The position numbers and the translations under genes are program-made. Under the pieces are notes generated by a model. That model made no database searches. It saw nothing but the letters and a program-made list of their open reading frames with translations, and was not told the DNA's origin. 64,000 nucleotides of DNA, from positions 31,402,708 through 31,466,707 of the forward strand of contig OX411559.1 in NCBI GenBank assembly GCA_948146395.1, given 5' to 3'. Below, in pieces: positions 22,294 through 33,606 of this stretch (its first letter is position 1; every line of letters starts with the position of its first letter). This DNA is from Fragum whitleyi (taxonomy: Eukaryota > Mollusca > Bivalvia > Cardiida > Cardiidae).

Positions 22294-22941
22294 CAGTTAA
22301 CAACATCGTTTAATTGACAAGCTGAATGATTTTGGAAAGAAATTGAATGAGTGCGATGAGTGAGTTTTGAGTGTAATTAAAAGGGAGTTAATCCAATATT
22401 GCTAATTTTGTTCACGTTGAACAAAATTAGCTATATTTATTACCCCACCTTTCATACAAATATGTATACAAGTTCTATAAATAGATTTCTTTATCTTCAC
22501 GAACCAATCAGACGCTTAGAAAATTCAATAAAGTCAGCGAAATAGTGGATTATTCTAATGATTGTTATTTTGCTTGTAGTTGTTGACGATATTTTTTAGG
22601 GATATTGGAGCTTTTTTGATGTTTTGGTTGAGTGTTTTGAATGAATAATATCATGTGTGTATTTCCGTTTATTTATCGTCGCTACCGTAGCACATGTCCA
22701 TATGAGCGACGCCCCCAGAAGACGGTAAATTGTTACGGGGGATAGTGCAAGGATACATGACGAAACTACTGCTGAGATCCGTCATGGTTCTGTAACGTGC
22801 TCGGTGTAAAGCACCGTCTCACGGGGCCTCGGTTTAACGTCTAATCCGAAAGACAATTAGTTTTTATTAGTGTACCAGCCCGGGAATGATTTTAAATGGT
22901 TTTGATCGAGATTGGTGTCAGTTTCACGATGTGGGTAACTG
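22294..22941 (+). mobile_element. TA-MITE copy interrupted by SINE B
   Basis: It has full-length ends (CAGTTAACAACATCG after TA at 22292; GTAACTG before TA at 22942) and central palindrome GCTAATTTTGTTCACG / TTGAACAAAATTAGC. SINE B splits it between GAATGAATAA and AATGATTTTAAATGG. Confidence 0.7.
22655..22880 (-). mobile_element. SINE B copy lacking tRNA head
   Basis: It matches 25528-25834 and 62490-62790 from GTGTGTATTTCCGTTTATTT to GTACCAGCC. It stops before the tRNA-like head, consistent with 5' truncation in antisense. Confidence 0.65.
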
Positions 22942-22982
22942 TAGCATATTTCTTGAAAAAGTCGAATATTGTATGTGTGTGT

Positions 22983-23381
22983 TCAAATACGTTCCTGTAT
23001 AACAAAGGTCGACTTATCATAAATCATATTAATGAAGAGTTTTACCGCTCGCGCTATTTTAATTAAGCTATTAGATTCTGACATCTGCCAAAAGTTTAGA
23101 TTTTCTACGAGAATTATTGTTAATAAATTTTGTTGAACGCATGATTGATGTATGTCGGTATCTGTATTCAGATGCCACAAATGTAAAGTCGGCATTGTGT
23201 CTGAAAATAACAATCCATGTAAGTATGTTGCTCGTCGAATAGATAAATGATGCACACAAGTACCGTATAACTGATATTTTTTCGGCAATATGCCAGGCGC
23301 ATTTTTTGATAAGCTTAGATATTTTAAAAAAAAATCATTTGCTAACATGAAAAAAGCTTGCGCAAACCATTTTGGAAGCAC
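22983..23381 (-). other. Longest reading frame of the window, unrecognised
   Basis: This is a 132-codon open frame between two TA-MITEs. It has no recognisable domain, no signal peptide, scattered charged residues, and a shorter frame overlapping it on the same strand. One frame of this length is expected by chance in 64 kb of AT-rich DNA. It is listed only because nothing else occupies the stretch. Confidence 0.1.
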
Positions 23382-23747
23382 GGTTTTGACAATATAGAGA
23401 AATTGAAAAGGTGAATGATTTTGGTAATAAATAAAGGGAGTTAATCTAATACCGCAAATTTAGTTAAGGATGAACAAAATTAGCGATATTTATTTCCTCA
23501 CTTTAATGAAATATGTATAAAAGTTCTTTGAAATAGCTTCCCAAGAACAAATCAGATGCTTACAATTTAAATTATGTCCATGAAATCGCCTTTATTCTAT
23601 TGGTAATTATTTTGGATGCAGCTGTTAATGGTATATTTTTTAGTAATTTTTGAGAGGTTTGAATGAGTGTTTGGAATTAATGGAAAGCTGAGTGAGCGAT
23701 TTAGAGATTTTTGATTAAGATGAATGCAAATTTCACGATGTTATGAA
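23381..23747 (+). mobile_element. TA-MITE copy with eroded ends
   Basis: Internal blocks occur in order: GAAATTGAAAAGGTGAATGA, GATGAACAAAATTAGCGATA, AACAAATCAGATGCTTACAA, GAGTGAGCGATTTAGAG, AATTTCACGATGTTATGAAC. The TA flanks are lost. Confidence 0.6.
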
Positions 23748-23922
23748 CATATATGCGAAATGTTTCATTCCTCTATGAAAAAAAACCAAACTTAGTAGAC
23801 AACTTCTTCGTAAGTGTGTGCAGGAAATAATCGAAAAAAAAGATTTTGTCTCATTTTGGAGGAATCTTGACATGTTTGCTTCACGATTTCAAATAATAAG
23901 AGATAAAGATAGAACTCCTTAC

Positions 23923-24050
23923 ATGGAGGTGTGTGTCTAAAACCCTACAATTACACTTATACATGAATCCGCTTCGCGTATTAATACTGTGCGATCTGCT
24001 TTTTTTAGTTTCAAACCTCAATATTTGCAACAAAGACTATTTTCATGTTT
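23923..24050 (+). repeat. Dispersed repeat (see 3594-3725)
   Basis: It shares CATGGAGGT, ATACATGAATCCGCTTCGCG and TAGTTTCAAACCTCAAT in order with 3594-3725 and 36580-36700. Confidence 0.45.
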
Positions 24051-24234
24051 AATTAAGGATAGAATGTAGCAAAAAGTGTTAAAAATGAGCTCAGTAATTC
24101 CAAATACAGATGTACATACATTATTTGTTAGACTCAAAAATTTATTGTGAAATTCTTATAGATTCTGTAAGTTCAACTTGTGATTATGTTACTTTGTCAT
24201 ACTATGCTTTAAGTATAGGAACACTTCAAGCTTA

Positions 24235-24365
24235 GCGGTCCTCAAAAAATACGCAATTAGGCACATATGTAATGAACTTTAATAGTGTTAACCGAGTTCT
24301 CATAATGATATCATTAGGATACCTCGGTCAACATTGTGAAATATCTTGAGTTCAGAAATGTCCAT
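24235..24365. repeat. Decayed palindromic element
   Basis: GAACTTTAATAGTGTTAACCGAG pairs imperfectly with CCTCGGTCAACATTGTGAAATAT around ATAATGATATCATTA. The layout and words resemble the interior of the palindromic TTAA MITE, but its GGTAGTGGACCC ends are gone. Confidence 0.4.
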
Positions 24366-24535
24366 TTTTTAAAGAAATTCTTTTCGACTGATAGAATTTC
24401 TCTTGTCTCCTAAAAGAAAAGAACCAATTTCTTAAATGGGAGATGAATTATCTTTCTTAGTTTCATTCAAACAGACCTAATAATAAAAATACTTGAGTTT
24501 AATTCTCCACGGGGACAATTGTAATCCTAATTCTT

Positions 24536-24565
24536 AACAACAACAACAACAACAACAAAAAACAG
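24536..24565 (+). repeat. (AAC)n microsatellite
   Basis: About seven AAC units followed by an A run. Confidence 0.8.
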
Positions 24566-24567
24566 AA

Positions 24568-24670
24568 ATAAATATAATCGTGAAATAGACAAGGTGAGAA
24601 ATAATTGAATAATATGTAAATGAAGCTTCATGAATGGGAGGAATGTAGTTTTGAATGATGTAGAGAATTC
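24568..24670 (+). mobile_element. TA-MITE left-end fragment
   Basis: ATCGTGAAATAGACAAGGTG, then TTCATGAATGGGAGGAATG-like and TTTTGAATGA words of the left half. It stops before the central palindrome. Confidence 0.4.
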
Positions 24671-24720
24671 CGAAAGTAAACAGCTTCTTGCTCGCTGATC
24701 TAAATAATAAATCGCAGTAA

Positions 24721-24850
24721 GGGAAGATGGATTTGATAATTACCAGCTTTCCACGCATTATATCATTATTTTATACCCACCCTCTGCGATATAAATCTTT
24801 GTTTAGTCTGACAGCCGTCATTCAATTGTTATCATATATAGAACTCCCCT
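24721..24850 (+). repeat. Third copy of the 5060-5165 block
   Basis: It shares GCATTATATCATTAT, TTTTACCCA, CGATATAAATCTTT, AGTCTGACAGCCGTCA and ATCATATATAGAACTC with 5060-5165 and 15265-15370. The block exists outside the two-copy duplication. Confidence 0.6.
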
Positions 24851-24977
24851 TTCCAGATAGACCAATCTTTCAAACCAAAATGATCTTTCTTTTCGCAGTT
24901 TTCAGCAGAATTTTGACTGTTTCGTCATAAATCTTTGCACTTTCTCCTGTAACGACAAACCGTATTCTAGGGACGTC

Positions 24978-25032
24978 GCTCATATGGGCATATGCTACGT
25001 TAGCGAAGATAAATAAACGGAAATAAACAAAA
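24978..25032 (+). mobile_element. SINE B terminal fragment
   Basis: CATATGGGCATATGCTACGT with AGATAAATAAACGGAAATAA is the complement of the opening of the other SINE B copies, so this fragment is in the opposite orientation. Confidence 0.5.
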
Positions 25033-25527
25033 AATGAATAATATTGATATCGGCGTTTTTTTGGACGATGTCTCTTACTTTCTAGACTGCTAGCGAAAAG
25101 TAATGACGTAATAATTTCTTCATGCATTATGTTATATCGTAGGTGCCTATACATTATATAAGCTCTTACGGCATTGAGTACTGCTACGACGAAAAAAAAC
25201 CCGGATTTTTTTTACTTATTTCATTCCGTTTTTAGGGAATTATGTACAATATCGCATTAAACAAATTTCAGATAAAACTCGTTTTTTTTTTCGCTTTATG
25301 TCTTCTTACGAAAAACAGCAAGATTTAAGAATCCATTTTGATCATTATATTATAGATATTAGTTTGCATATGAATGATTGAAATAATTTAATTTAAGTTT
25401 GGTCGCGTAATCATTCGGTAAGTAGGTTATTGTGTCATATCTCTATGTCAATAAGTCATTTTTACTTATTGTACACCGTTCGAAGCATTTCTCAGGTTTT
25501 ATTTTCGTAAACTAGAAAGAACCTCGG

Positions 25528-25834
25528 ATGTGTGTTATTCCGTTCATGTATCGTCGTTACCGTAGCATATGTCCATATTATCGATGCCTAAAAATGACAG
25601 TAGGTTGTTACGGGGTAAAGTGATGTGATTATACATGACGAAACTACAGCTGAGATCCGCCATGGTTATTTAACGCGCTGGATGTAAAGCACCATCTTTC
25701 GGGGCCTCGGTTTAACGTCGCATTCGAAAAACAACTCGATTGTTAGGGTGCCAGCCATAGAATCGAACCAACGATATCGACCTTAAATTGTTTTGAAGTC
25801 TGATCCTCTACCGACTGAGGTAATCGGGACGGCA
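25528..25834 (-). mobile_element. SINE B copy with tRNA-like head
   Basis: Read in reverse it starts CCCGATTACCTCAGTCGGTAG (A-box-like) with a B-box-like GGTTCGATTC, then a body that includes the complement of GGGGCCTCGGTTTAACGTC. The other end is ATAACACACA-like. This is the most complete SINE B with 62490-62790. Confidence 0.7.
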
Positions 25835-26875
25835 AATCCCGGACGCCAGTGCAGTAATTGTGGATTATTTTTTCGGTAATTCGGCTTCTGGTAGTACTTC
25901 GGTCGGTACGCTTGAAGAAAAGACATTTCTTTTATGCATTCAGATAGTCTATGGAGATATTTAAGGCCATCAAAATTTGGTTATAAAACGCCATGAAACG
26001 CGTTTTTTTTAAAAAAAAAAATGATATGCCGAGTTTTACTCTAGATTTCATTGATTTTGTTTTACTCAACGTCATCTCAATGCTTGTGACGTCATTTGAA
26101 TTCTCGTGCGAAACGACGCGCTTACATGGCTGCGCCCTTATTTTTCCGAGGTTTATTGCGTAGAATCGCCGAGATTTCTCGGTTGATTGTATTTGAGCGA
26201 AATTGTATACCCCCCCCCCCCTGTTCAATTCCATCCGAAACTCGTTTCATACTTACGCAGTTGCATTCCAGAACTATTCAGCATGTCAATTCTATGATCT
26301 TTCTTACTGCACAGAAATAAACGGTTACTGAATTTAGACAGGAAGCGGTGGTATAGACGGTCTGTAGAGAATCGTGTTTCAGTAGACCATGCACTAACTC
26401 ACATCCTAATTACATGCACTTTCAAAATGTGATAATTTGTCATGAATAGGCGTCAATTTTCACCGTTTCAATGTTTCTAGTTATCTCATTGACGTCAAAC
26501 AATGACCGTTACTTTTATTCATTTTATACCCTTTAATAAGAATCTTATTACAGAGTTCTTTGTCGATTGTTACATGAATGTGCATATTCTGTATAGCTTT
26601 TATTATGTTTTTTTTTTGTGGTTCTGTTAAATCCTTTGTTTCGGAAATAATCGGAAATACATGTATCATACTGTATTCACTCTTTATTATCAGTTTTCAG
26701 ACATATTTTTATCATTTACATATCGTTGTTCGGCATCCTAAAATTCGTAGCTATAGCTACGATTATTTTTTGTTTGCCGAATAAGTACAGTTTGAGAAGA
26801 GATTTGTACGTAGCACTCACGTTATGATAGAGTGATAACCACGGGACACGAACTAGCGCAGTCACACACATGTTA
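25835..26875. other. Intergenic stretch; only a C12 run recognised
   Basis: AT-rich sequence with a run of twelve C at 26210-26221 and A/T runs near 26010. Overlapping reading frames on both strands are under 105 codons and lack recognisable domains. Confidence 0.35.
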
Positions 26876-27300
26876 CATTTAAAAACATCATGAAATTGAC
26901 ACTCAATCCATACGGAACCATTCTCAGTCGCTCACTTAAATTCCATTTTTTCATTCCAAACACTCACTAAAACCATTTAGAAAGGCTAGAAAATCTTTCG
27001 AACATGCTTAGAATCGTTCATGAAGCTCAAAACTGCAATCGAACAAATCATTTTCTTTTGTTTTAATCTGCTTGTATAGATTTGGGTGTTTCCAAAAGGA
27101 CACGCAAATCTTTTAATTGAAAATTACGTAGATTGCTTTCAAGGGAGAAAATAAAATAATGATAATACGTCAAAATTTCACGATAATATAAATTACCTCC
27201 CTCCAATTTCATTCAAAACTCGCTCTGCACACTAATTCAATATAATTCAAACATTATTCCAAAATCATTCATCATGTGAATAATACGATTTTTCTAACTG
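26876..27300 (-). mobile_element. TA-MITE copy, subfamily 2
   Basis: It is flanked by TA (26874-26875 and 27301-27302). The segment between the right end and the palindrome (TTTTGTTTTAATCTGCTTGT, TCCAAAAGGACACGCAAATC) differs from the common type but recurs at 30017-30341 and in 38715-41037. A second internal sequence therefore shares the same ends. Confidence 0.65.
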
Positions 27301-27417
27301 TAATCTGCTGGATTAAATTCGAAAGTGTCTGCTTTGTCCGTGAGGATAGTTGTACACATATCGTATTTAGTTATTTACTAACTTTTGAACTAAATTAGGA
27401 ACTTTTTGAAATACGTA

Positions 27418-27442
27418 CACCCCCCCCCCACACACACACACC
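27418..27442 (+). repeat. C run and (CA)n microsatellite
   Basis: A run of C followed by about six CA units. Confidence 0.8.
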
Positions 27443-27454
27443 ATTTTTATTCAA

Positions 27455-27540
27455 ATCTCTTATCAAATTCATTCAATTTCAATTCAAATTATTTTTAAAA
27501 AGCATTCATCCTGTCAATTTCACGATATTCTTATAATCTC
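27455..27540 (-). mobile_element. TA-MITE end fragment
   Basis: TTCATTCAATTTCAATTCAA and CATTCATCCTGTCAATTTCACGA-type words mark the left end of the family in reverse. The rest is missing. Confidence 0.45.
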
Positions 27541-27617
27541 CATAGAGTAGAGAAAACGGCGATCGGTCGTAGGACGTTTTTTTCCCCAAAGTGATATTTA
27601 AGATATAGTTACATGTA

Positions 27618-28191
27618 GTTACATCGTAAAACTGACTCATATTCAGATCTAAAGCCTTCTCAGTCTGACTTGTTCGGAAAGGCACAAAAAGCTATTTATA
27701 GAACTTGTACGCATATCTTATTAAATTTTTGTTTGAATTTGGGTTTTTCGCCGCTTTCAGCATTCTTTCAGCTATATCGGGGCGACTGGAGCACCTAAAA
27801 AATGGAATTCGGTTTTTTTGCTCACCTATCACACTACCATCACATCCTTTCCTAGCCCCCAGCTGCTATCTCACATAGGTCTAAAATCATCAACCAATTG
27901 GTGAGAGACAAATAGTCAGAAAGGATGAGTGGCGCATTCGGGGATCGAACCCAGGACCTCTAGATTGACAGTCCGACGCGCTACCAATTGCGAAGGAAGG
28001 CGGCACATATTTTATTAAAGGGGTGGAGGGTGGGGTAAAAATGTCGCTTATTTTGTACATTTTGAAATAAATTAGCGACATTGGATTACCTCCCTTTAAT
28101 TTCATTCAAAACTTGCTCCACACACTCGTTCAACTTCATTCGAAAAACATTCGAAAATCATGCATGTTGTCATTTTATCTACGATCTAAAC
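27618..28191 (-). mobile_element. TA-MITE copy interrupted by SINE A
   Basis: It begins GTTACATCGTAAAACTGA after TA, breaks at 27725, resumes at 28006 with TATTTTATTAAAGGGG, and carries the palindrome GTCGCTTATTTTGTAC / AAATAAATTAGCGAC. It ends near CATTTTATCTACGATCT. Confidence 0.65.
27726..28005 (-). mobile_element. SINE A copy with 14 bp target duplication
   Basis: It is flanked by CATATCTTATTAAA (27712-27725) and CATATTTTATTAAA (28006-28019), one mismatch. The B-box complement GGGGATCGAACCC and A-box complement GCGCTACCAATTGCG are at right. The body words TCACATCCTTTCCTAGCC and TTGGTGAGAGACAAA match the other SINE A copies, but the head belongs to a different tRNA-like variant. Confidence 0.8.
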
Positions 28192-28439
28192 TTGAGGACG
28201 CCTTCACAAACTGATATATGTACAATACATTGGGTTAAATTACATGAAAGATCTAGAGGAGTTAAGATACATTCCTTCTTGGTAAAATAAATATAATCAA
28301 GCTCTTAATTCGAAATCGTTCAATACTTGCCATCTGTTATATCAATCCTTTACCTTGAGAAAAGATGAAGATTCATCAGTTTGATTCAGTGATCAAATTG
28401 AAGCAGGTATTTTTCATTCTGGATCCATCTGTTTACATG

Positions 28440-28580
28440 TACCTTAAGTAGGATCGGGCACAACAACAACAACATCATCATAAACAACAACGACGACAAA
28501 ATAATACAAAAATAAAAATAAAAGATCAGGAATAACAGCATCCACCACCACAACAACAAACCCAAATATCATTTACAAAA
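28440..28580 (+). repeat. Imperfect (AAC)n-rich low-complexity tract
   Basis: Interrupted ACAACA, CATCAT and CGACGA units with A-rich spacers. Confidence 0.6.
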
Positions 28581-28843
28581 ACCCCGTATAGTAACGTCTA
28601 ACTTAAACGTTTTCTAAAGCACATTTTCTCTTTTTCCCACTTTTTCAGAATGTACTCCCCAAGCACTCCAAGTCATTCCTCGAAATTTGACATCTTAAGA
28701 CAGTCAAGTTAATAATAACTGTTATTTGATAAAAAGGAATGTATTAAAATGGCAAACCTTCAGGAAATAAATAATGGACGAACTTATTTTTCAAGTAGTT
28801 TAAAACATTTTTCCTATAAAAATGGTAATAAACCTGATACAAG

Positions 28844-29205
28844 TACGAGGGCTGTTCGATAAGTTCATAGAAGTAAAATAAAAACCTTTTTTAATATTTC
28901 GCTTTTATATATGTATGAATGAAATATGGGCTTATTGTGAACAGTTAGCTAAATTTTCATGGATGACAGGCGTCCCAAAAGCGAAATAATGTAACCATAA
29001 CAACCAATGTACGTTATTTTGCCGGATACCGATTTTCTGCATTTAAATGAAATTATTTATCAATATTTAGAAAACTACGATTGACCAAAAAATGGAATCG
29101 ATATAGCAGACATCGACATAAAGTCTTATTTCCGTAAAATATTGTTTCCATACAGAGTACGCAATGATTGCGTCGAGAAAATACAACGTTCCGTTGACCA
29201 GCAAA
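28844..29205 (+). mobile_element. Mariner-like 5' remnant
   Basis: TACGAGGGCTGTTCGATAAG at 28844 is a typical mariner terminal inverted repeat start preceded by TA. Downstream, GATGACAGGCGTCCCAAAAG could be decayed leader sequence. No matching right terminus and no DDD transposase frame were found. Confidence 0.5.
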
Positions 29206-29314
29206 TGACGTTGACGTGTTGGAGCCCGACAATGTTTATTTACTTATTTTATTCAATGTGTCAATAATATACTTAGAATATAAGAAAAATATTTTTAATA
29301 TCAAACTTCAACTG

Positions 29315-29372
29315 TTTTTAAGTCAAATGCTCTACTGGCCGAGCTAATCGGGCTGACCGATACCATTTAGCT
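29315..29372 (-). mobile_element. SINE B head fragment
   Basis: GCTCTACTGGCCGAGCTAAT with CGGGCTG is the complement of the tRNA-like head seen at 62490-62790. Only the head remains. Confidence 0.5.
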
Positions 29373-29376
29373 GGGC

Positions 29377-29670
29377 ATATCATCGTGAAATTGACAAGGT
29401 TAGCGATATCTTATTACATCCCTTTAAAAAATTCAACAAACCTTTGTGTTAGAGCGTTTTCGCGGACTTATCGGTCGATTCAAAAACCTTACTAGCTATT
29501 TAAATCAAGGGATATTACAATCGATTTGAATGAAACGTGGAACGTTTTGAACGGTTTTAAAGAGTTACTTTTGGTGATTTTTGGTGATTGGAGTTAGTTT
29601 TTTGAATGCATTGAGAGATTTAGAATGATTTTGATCGAGTTGAATGTCAATTTCATGATATTACTTACTG
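29377..29670 (+). mobile_element. TA-MITE copy, degraded left end
   Basis: CATCGTGAAATTGACAAGGT passes almost directly to GTTAGCGATATCTTATTAC, so much of the left half is deleted. The right end is TTTCATGATATTACTTACTG. Confidence 0.55.
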
Positions 29671-30016
29671 TTGACAGTCATGTACTTTAACAACACTAAG
29701 TCCATTCAATTCAAAATAACCCTCTTAAATACCTACAACGCATTCTGAAATGTGACCCGCCATGCGAAAAGGGACCATTTGGGTAGGTCGTGAAGTATCG
29801 ACCCTAGTCTGACAGTGCGAACCGTGGAGGTTGACAAGGGTCGAAACTTTACATATTCGCATAATTTTCCTAAACTAAGATAATAAATCTACCGGCAAGA
29901 ATTTTTGAAATGAAAATTCGACATCTTGTTAACCTTTGCTGGAGACAATATCTTTTTCAGTTATTCATATCACGGGGTTCAGAGATGAGTTTTTTCGCGT
30001 GACAGATCAAGGGTGC

Positions 30017-30341
30017 AATAAAACATTGTGAATATTTATTCCAAACGCTATTTCAAATCGAACAAAAACGCTCCAAAATCGTTTGATAACATTTTGAGTT
30101 TGTTAAAGGCGAGCTATATTTCATTCAAACAAATTATTCTACGATTTTATTGCTTTAAAGTGTCTGATTGTCCACGGAGACGCACAAACCGACAAGGACG
30201 CATATTTTATAAAAGGGAAGTAATAAGTATCGCTATCTTGTTAATTTTGATTAAATTGAGCGATATTGTATTTCCTCCCTTTTATTTCACTCAAAACTCG
30301 CTGCACACACCATCATGACATTTTCACGATATTCTTAATTG
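30017..30341 (-). mobile_element. TA-MITE copy, subfamily 2
   Basis: It carries TCTACGATTTTATTGCTTTA and GTCTGATTGTCCACGGAG (subfamily 2 segment), the palindrome, CAAAACTCGCTGCACACAC and the end ATATTCTTAATTG before TA at 30342. Confidence 0.6.
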
Positions 30342-30668
30342 TATCAAGTATCTACGTTGTACTGATAAATATGATAATGATAATATTTTAGTCCTACTAA
30401 AAGGTTCATCTCGCTCTTATCCCCCACCCTTTGGTTGGTTGAGTGTTTCGTTGATTCTTAGCAATAATATACTCAAATCATCCACAACGGTCGTAACACT
30501 TCATGATATATATACGTTTACACGGAACATATCGAGTTCGTGACTTGGCAGGAATTCTTCTTTCCAAGGCGCCATGTGCCAGGATATGAGTTCGTCAAAA
30601 GTTTGTGATCACTTGACCTAGGTTTATGGAAAACAATACGATCTCTATATTTCGCCTATAGAAACGTA
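30342..30668. other. Spacer between MITEs, nothing recognised
   Basis: About 330 bp without repeat partners or coding frames. Confidence 0.3.
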
Positions 30669-31074
30669 CGGTAGACAGCATCTTGAGATTGACATTTATC
30701 TCGATCAAAACCATTCCAAATCACTCGCTCAGTGCTCAATTCATTCATTGCAAACACTCATTCAAATCATTCAAAAACGATCCCAACTCACTGAAAAAGA
30801 TAGAACCAACAACTTCATTCGAAAAAAATAAAGCTAGACGAAAAAAATTGCGATTTCACTGACATAATTCAAACTGTAAACGCCTGATACCTGATAGGTT
30901 CTTGAATAAATAGAAAGCTAATTTTTATAACTTTTATACATTTCCATTAAAGGGAAGTAATAAACATTACCTCTTATTAAGTTCACTCAAAACTCGCTCC
31001 ACACACTCATTCAATTTCATTCCAAAATCATTCCAAACTCATTCATCTTGTCAAGTTCACGACGTTTTATGCTG
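30669..31074 (-). mobile_element. TA-MITE copy, reverse
   Basis: It is flanked by TA on both sides. The right half and left half are complete, but the centre is collapsed: AAAGGGAAGTAATAAACATT leads straight to ACCTCTTATTAAG, so most of the central palindrome has been deleted. Confidence 0.65.
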
Positions 31075-31159
31075 TATGTTAATAGTGTTTCATTAGAAAT
31101 GCGCTACAGAGGGGTTTGCTATATTAAATCTTTACAAGCAGATTTCAAGTACTATTCTT

Positions 31160-31560
31160 TTGTAACTTTAATTGATATTCTTTAATGCTTTTTGGTGGTT
31201 TATCGAGAAAAAACGGTATAAAAAAAGCAGTGAAATTAATAAAAACTTATACCTTTCATTTGAGCATTTCATCCTAGCAGACGTCATCTGTGCGGGGCGA
31301 AAATAAGTGGCGTCACAATGAACGTTGCATAGCAATCTGTGCAAAATGACGCGCTTTACGAAAATATGTCATAGAAATTTCACATTTTGCCTCATTTTTG
31401 CATTAAAGAAATAGAATAATCGTTTGTTTTTCGAGAAAGATCGATTAATATTTCATTTCGTGAACAACAAAAGGCTCCACCACGCGTGAAAATATAGCTT
31501 TTGTTGTTCACTCAATGAATTATAAATTTATCTTACACTGAAACATACGATTATCCTCTA
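31160..31560 (+). repeat. Dispersed repeat, inverted partner of 41470-41900
   Basis: It shares, in reverse, TTCTTTAATGCTTTT, AGCAGACGTCATCTG, AACGTTGCATAG, ATCGATTAATATTTCATTTC and TTGTTGTTCACTCAATGAA. The family is unknown and its ends are unresolved. Confidence 0.55.
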
Positions 31561-31851
31561 TCTATTTTAGTAAATATATGTAACGACTCTAGTTGGCCAC
31601 TGATTGATTGATCCATTGAGGCTCATTGTTGTTTAATCGCCCCTGTTTGTTCTGTTGAGCATACCAGAGATTCGTCAAAGTGAAAATCGATCCGTTTAGA
31701 CTTTTCCTTGGGTTTTGTCACCGGGTTCTATGTTTCTTTTGTAAACATAAAATTAATGGTTAAGTTTTTAAAAGTACACGAAATGATACATTTTGCTAAT
31801 TGTCTATATATAAATATCTATATTTACTTCGATCGATTTTTGCCTGCGACT
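31561..31851. other. Spacer, nothing recognised
   Basis: About 290 bp of AT-rich sequence without visible features. Confidence 0.3.
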
Positions 31852-31853
31852 TA

Positions 31854-32085
31854 CTAGATAAGAACGTCGTGAAATTGACAAGATGAATGATTTTTGAATG
31901 ATTTTGGAATAAGATTGAATGAGTGTGTGGAGCGAGCTTTGAGAGAAATAAAAGGAAGTAATACAGTATCGCTAATTTTGTTCACAATGAACAAAATTAG
32001 CAATATTTATTACCTCCCTTTAATAAAATATTTACTTTCTTTAAATTTGATCGGAATGACGGTCATTTCCACAACATTTTAACTG
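31854..32085 (+). mobile_element. TA-MITE copy with right half deleted
   Basis: The left half and a nearly perfect central palindrome (CGCTAATTTTGTTCACA / TGAACAAAATTAGC) are followed by only about 60 bp before the end TTTTAACTG and TA. Confidence 0.65.
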
Positions 32086-32347
32086 TAAAGACTCTCTTGT
32101 GTAATGTTGCACCGGATACCATACACATCTCGGCTTAAACAGATGTTTGACAATGATTATATGTAATGAACTTAAAAATCTCAAAGTTGATTGACCATGT
32201 GTGTTTATGTATATGGGGAGTAATGAAATTAATAAAGCGTATCTATTGAATTTCCTTGTGGGCTTTCCTTTTACCAATGAATATTGTTTAGAAATGATTT
32301 TATAATAAAATGCACATCTAAGGAAAGAAAAGTCAAATGATAAGGTA

Positions 32348-32779
32348 CAGTTACGAACATCATGATATTGACACGATGAATTATTTTGGAATGATTTTGG
32401 AATGCAATTGAATTAGTGTGTGGGGCGAGTTTTGAGTGAAAATTAAAGAGAAGTAATACAAAATTGCTATTTTTTTCCAAGGGGAACAAAGTTAGCGATA
32501 TTTGTTACCTCCCTATAATAAAATAAACGTACTTTTCTTTTTTTGCGTCTTAATGTACCAATCGGACACTTTAAAATCACACGAGTAAATAAATTGGTAG
32601 AACAATTTGATCGATTTGAACAATTTTTTATCGTCTTGATCGATTTCAAACTGTCTTCAAATGATTTTTGAGCGTTTTTGGTCGATTTTAGTGTTTGGAA
32701 TGAGTGAATGGAGCGCCGAGTAAATGATTAAGAATAACTTTGATCGGAATTAGTGTCAATTTCACGATGGTTTAAACTG
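32348..32779 (+). mobile_element. TA-MITE full-length copy
   Basis: CAGTTACGAACATCATG after TA; GTGTCAATTTCACGATGG and AAACTG at the end. A run of 27 A follows at 32786-32812, probably independent. Confidence 0.65.
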
Positions 32780-32952
32780 GAAAAGAAAAAAAAAAAAAAA
32801 AAAAAAAAAAAAGATCACTAGTCGGAGAATCGTTTCCCTCTCTCTTTGTCTCTGTGTGTTTCTTAAAGATTTAATAAAAAGGAGCAATATTGAAACGATG
32901 CGTACAAAACATTTCTCTTTTAAAGAGAATCGCGTTTCTCTAAGAAGCGACA

Positions 32953-33105
32953 AAATGTTTACTAATTGGATTCATAGCGAACTGGCTAGACGGTGCTAGG
33001 TAATAAAACAGATAGACTGCCGTAATTAATTGACATAAGATCTAAACAGATTTCGAATAGGGGCTTGAATTACTTCATTATTACACAACCAGTAGACATT
33101 ACGGA
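32953..33105 (+). repeat. Dispersed repeat shared with 7296-7480
   Basis: The order TGGATTCATAGCGAACTGGC, TAGACGG, AATTAATTGACATAAGATCT and CACAACCAGTAGA matches the segment A copy. Confidence 0.4.
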
Positions 33106-33606
33106 AAAGAATGGCCATGTCTTAAACAGTGTTATTTACATTCGACAGCGATAAAGATGACCAGTTTTTTAATGTATTCGATTTCGTCATGTTCTCATTA
33201 CGATAAGTGGAAAAAATATTAATACCTCCAATAATACAGTTTAGAACAATCAGCTATTGTGTATGTTTTTCGAACAAATGATTTCAATGGGAAGAATAAA
33301 GAGGAAGAAAGAAACTTTCAAAAAGGACAGTTAAGTACAGTTAAACTTGCCCACTTTAGGGGTGGGGGTGGGGGGTTACCAACTTAACCGTTAGGAAGAA
33401 TGTTCACTTTCTCAGAGATCTTTCTGGCTGTGAAGGAACTTTTTTATGATGGTCAATTAATGAAAGCTGTCGCTTAAATTGTAGGCGTAATAGGTCACAA
33501 CGATTACCTACCTACCGAAAGAGCTTGCGGTAGGTTTAAGTTTAAACTGGTCCCACTTACACTGTCGATTATCAAAAAAAAGTATTATAGTAATATTGAA
33601 AGGTGA
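33106..33606. other. Intergenic stretch, nothing recognised
   Basis: It contains a G-rich patch GGGGTGGGGGTGGGGGG near 33360 but no gene or repeat partner. Confidence 0.35.

Noticed and set aside
28844..29380. Intact mariner element
   Set aside because: Only the left terminal repeat is recognisable; no right end or DDD-type transposase frame follows.
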